In this document: positions 63,757-64,000 of the stretch, piece after piece
Position numbering within the stretch: the first letter of the stretch is position 1
Layout of the letters: each line of letters starts with the position of its first letter
Source of the DNA: Afipia sp. OHSU_II-C1
GTDB taxonomy: Bacteria; Pseudomonadota; Alphaproteobacteria; Rhizobiales; Xanthobacteraceae
NCBI RefSeq assembly: GCF_000497575.1
Contig: NZ_APJI01000019.1
Coordinates: 19,354-83,353 of the forward strand
Length of the DNA stretch: 64,000 nucleotides
Direction: 5' to 3'
The notes under the pieces: model-generated
Told to the model about the DNA's origin: nothing
The model's database searches: none
The model's input: the letters and a program-made list of their open reading frames with translations, nothing else
Made by a program: the position numbers and the translations under genes

Positions 63757-63991
63757 CGCGGGGCTTGCCCCGTTCGCGTCTTAAAAACCCGCGCCGTTGC
63801 GGGCCGTGCGCCATCGCCCCTATTATTTGGACGGCGCGGGGGCGCCCGAAGCTCTTTTTCGTTCCTCCCTCAAAATGAGGGCGCGCGGAACGCCGGATGC
63901 GCGAGCGCATCCGCAGCCCCGTGTGCAAAAGTGAAAAGCACACGAGCGTAGTCACCACGGTTGCGCCGGAGGCATCCGGCGTTCCGCACGC
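63757..63991. repeat. Structured repeat element with terminal inverted repeats
   Basis: GCGGAACGCCGGATGC (63885-63900) and GCATCCGGCGTTCCGC (63972-63987) are perfect 16-bp inverted repeats 71 bases apart, extendable to 20 bp with one mismatch. Inside or beside them are CGGATGCGC/GCGCATCCG (63894-63913), CCCTCA/TGAGGG (63867-63881) and CGGGGC/GCCCCG (63759-63772). Short open frames in this stretch look like repeat translations, not genes. Confidence 0.65.
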
Positions 63992-64000
63992 AATGGTTGG

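Noticed and set aside
63644..63958. Minus-strand 104-codon frame near the right end
   Set aside because: It translates hairpin repeats and lacks a ribosome site or homologous features; similar spurious frames come from dispersed repeats in this group.

Overview
The window is a stretch of GC-rich alphaproteobacterial chromosome. Its gene content and protein style point to the Bradyrhizobiaceae/Nitrobacteraceae (Bradyrhizobium, Rhodopseudomonas, Afipia/Oligotropha, Nitrobacter). The pointers are DUF1476 next to purC, BolA and a CGFS glutaredoxin, a cox/xanthine-dehydrogenase-type cluster, a livHMGF operon with a DUF6867-type small protein, BcsS, a tlde1-type (DUF2778) protein, and hairpin-rich intergenic repeats at the right end. 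The genus call is inference. I see no tRNA, rRNA, CRISPR array, transposase or phage gene.

Layout, left to right. 0-7 kb: the end of an unidentified gene, a DUF1476 ATP-synthase inhibitor, then purC-purS-purQ. A globin-coupled chemotaxis transducer on the minus strand separates these from purL. 7-15.8 kb: a LysR regulator divergent from a gamma-glutamyltransferase and a solute-binding protein, then DUF427, bolA, ltrA, the ergothioneine genes egtB-egtD, and grxD. 15.8-23.9 kb: two tandem serine hydrolases, a 1358-residue autotransporter and a divergent LuxR-type regulator. 23.9-28.7 kb: housekeeping genes on the minus strand (rpsD, a cupin, murI, a MOSC protein, purB, rpe). 28.7-33.4 kb: small exported or envelope proteins (EF-hand protein, beta-barrel protein, glycine-rich peptide), a P1 peptidase and CcdA. 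33.4-38.9 kb: a branched-chain amino-acid transport operon. 39.1-42.7 kb: a 54-residue Q/P/G-repeat peptide, a membrane protein, and pcaB-pcaD-pcaC. 42.8-49.6 kb: a CO-dehydrogenase-like cluster, coxG-coxS-coxM-coxD-coxE followed by a split XdhC pair and a MoeA/nucleotidyltransferase fusion. 49.7-57.3 kb: a DUF4189 protein, a TetR-controlled ABC efflux operon, a membrane adenylate cyclase, an MFS carrier and BcsS. 57.4-64 kb: DUF488, DUF72, a GT2-GtrA fusion with a GT39 transferase, a small secreted protein, a tlde1 protein, and a repeat-filled end.

The strongest functional story is the molybdenum hydroxylase cluster. It has the iron-sulfur subunit, the FAD subunit and a full set of maturation factors, but the large molybdopterin subunit normally encoded between coxS and coxM is absent, with only 26 bases between them. 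The maturation genes may serve an enzyme whose large subunit lies elsewhere. Three regulator genes carry clear dyads at their own or divergent promoters: LysR (T-N11-A box), TetR (32-bp palindrome) and the LuxR/autotransporter gap. Two small repeat-peptide genes, one Q/P/G and one glycine-rich, are the least explained coding features.
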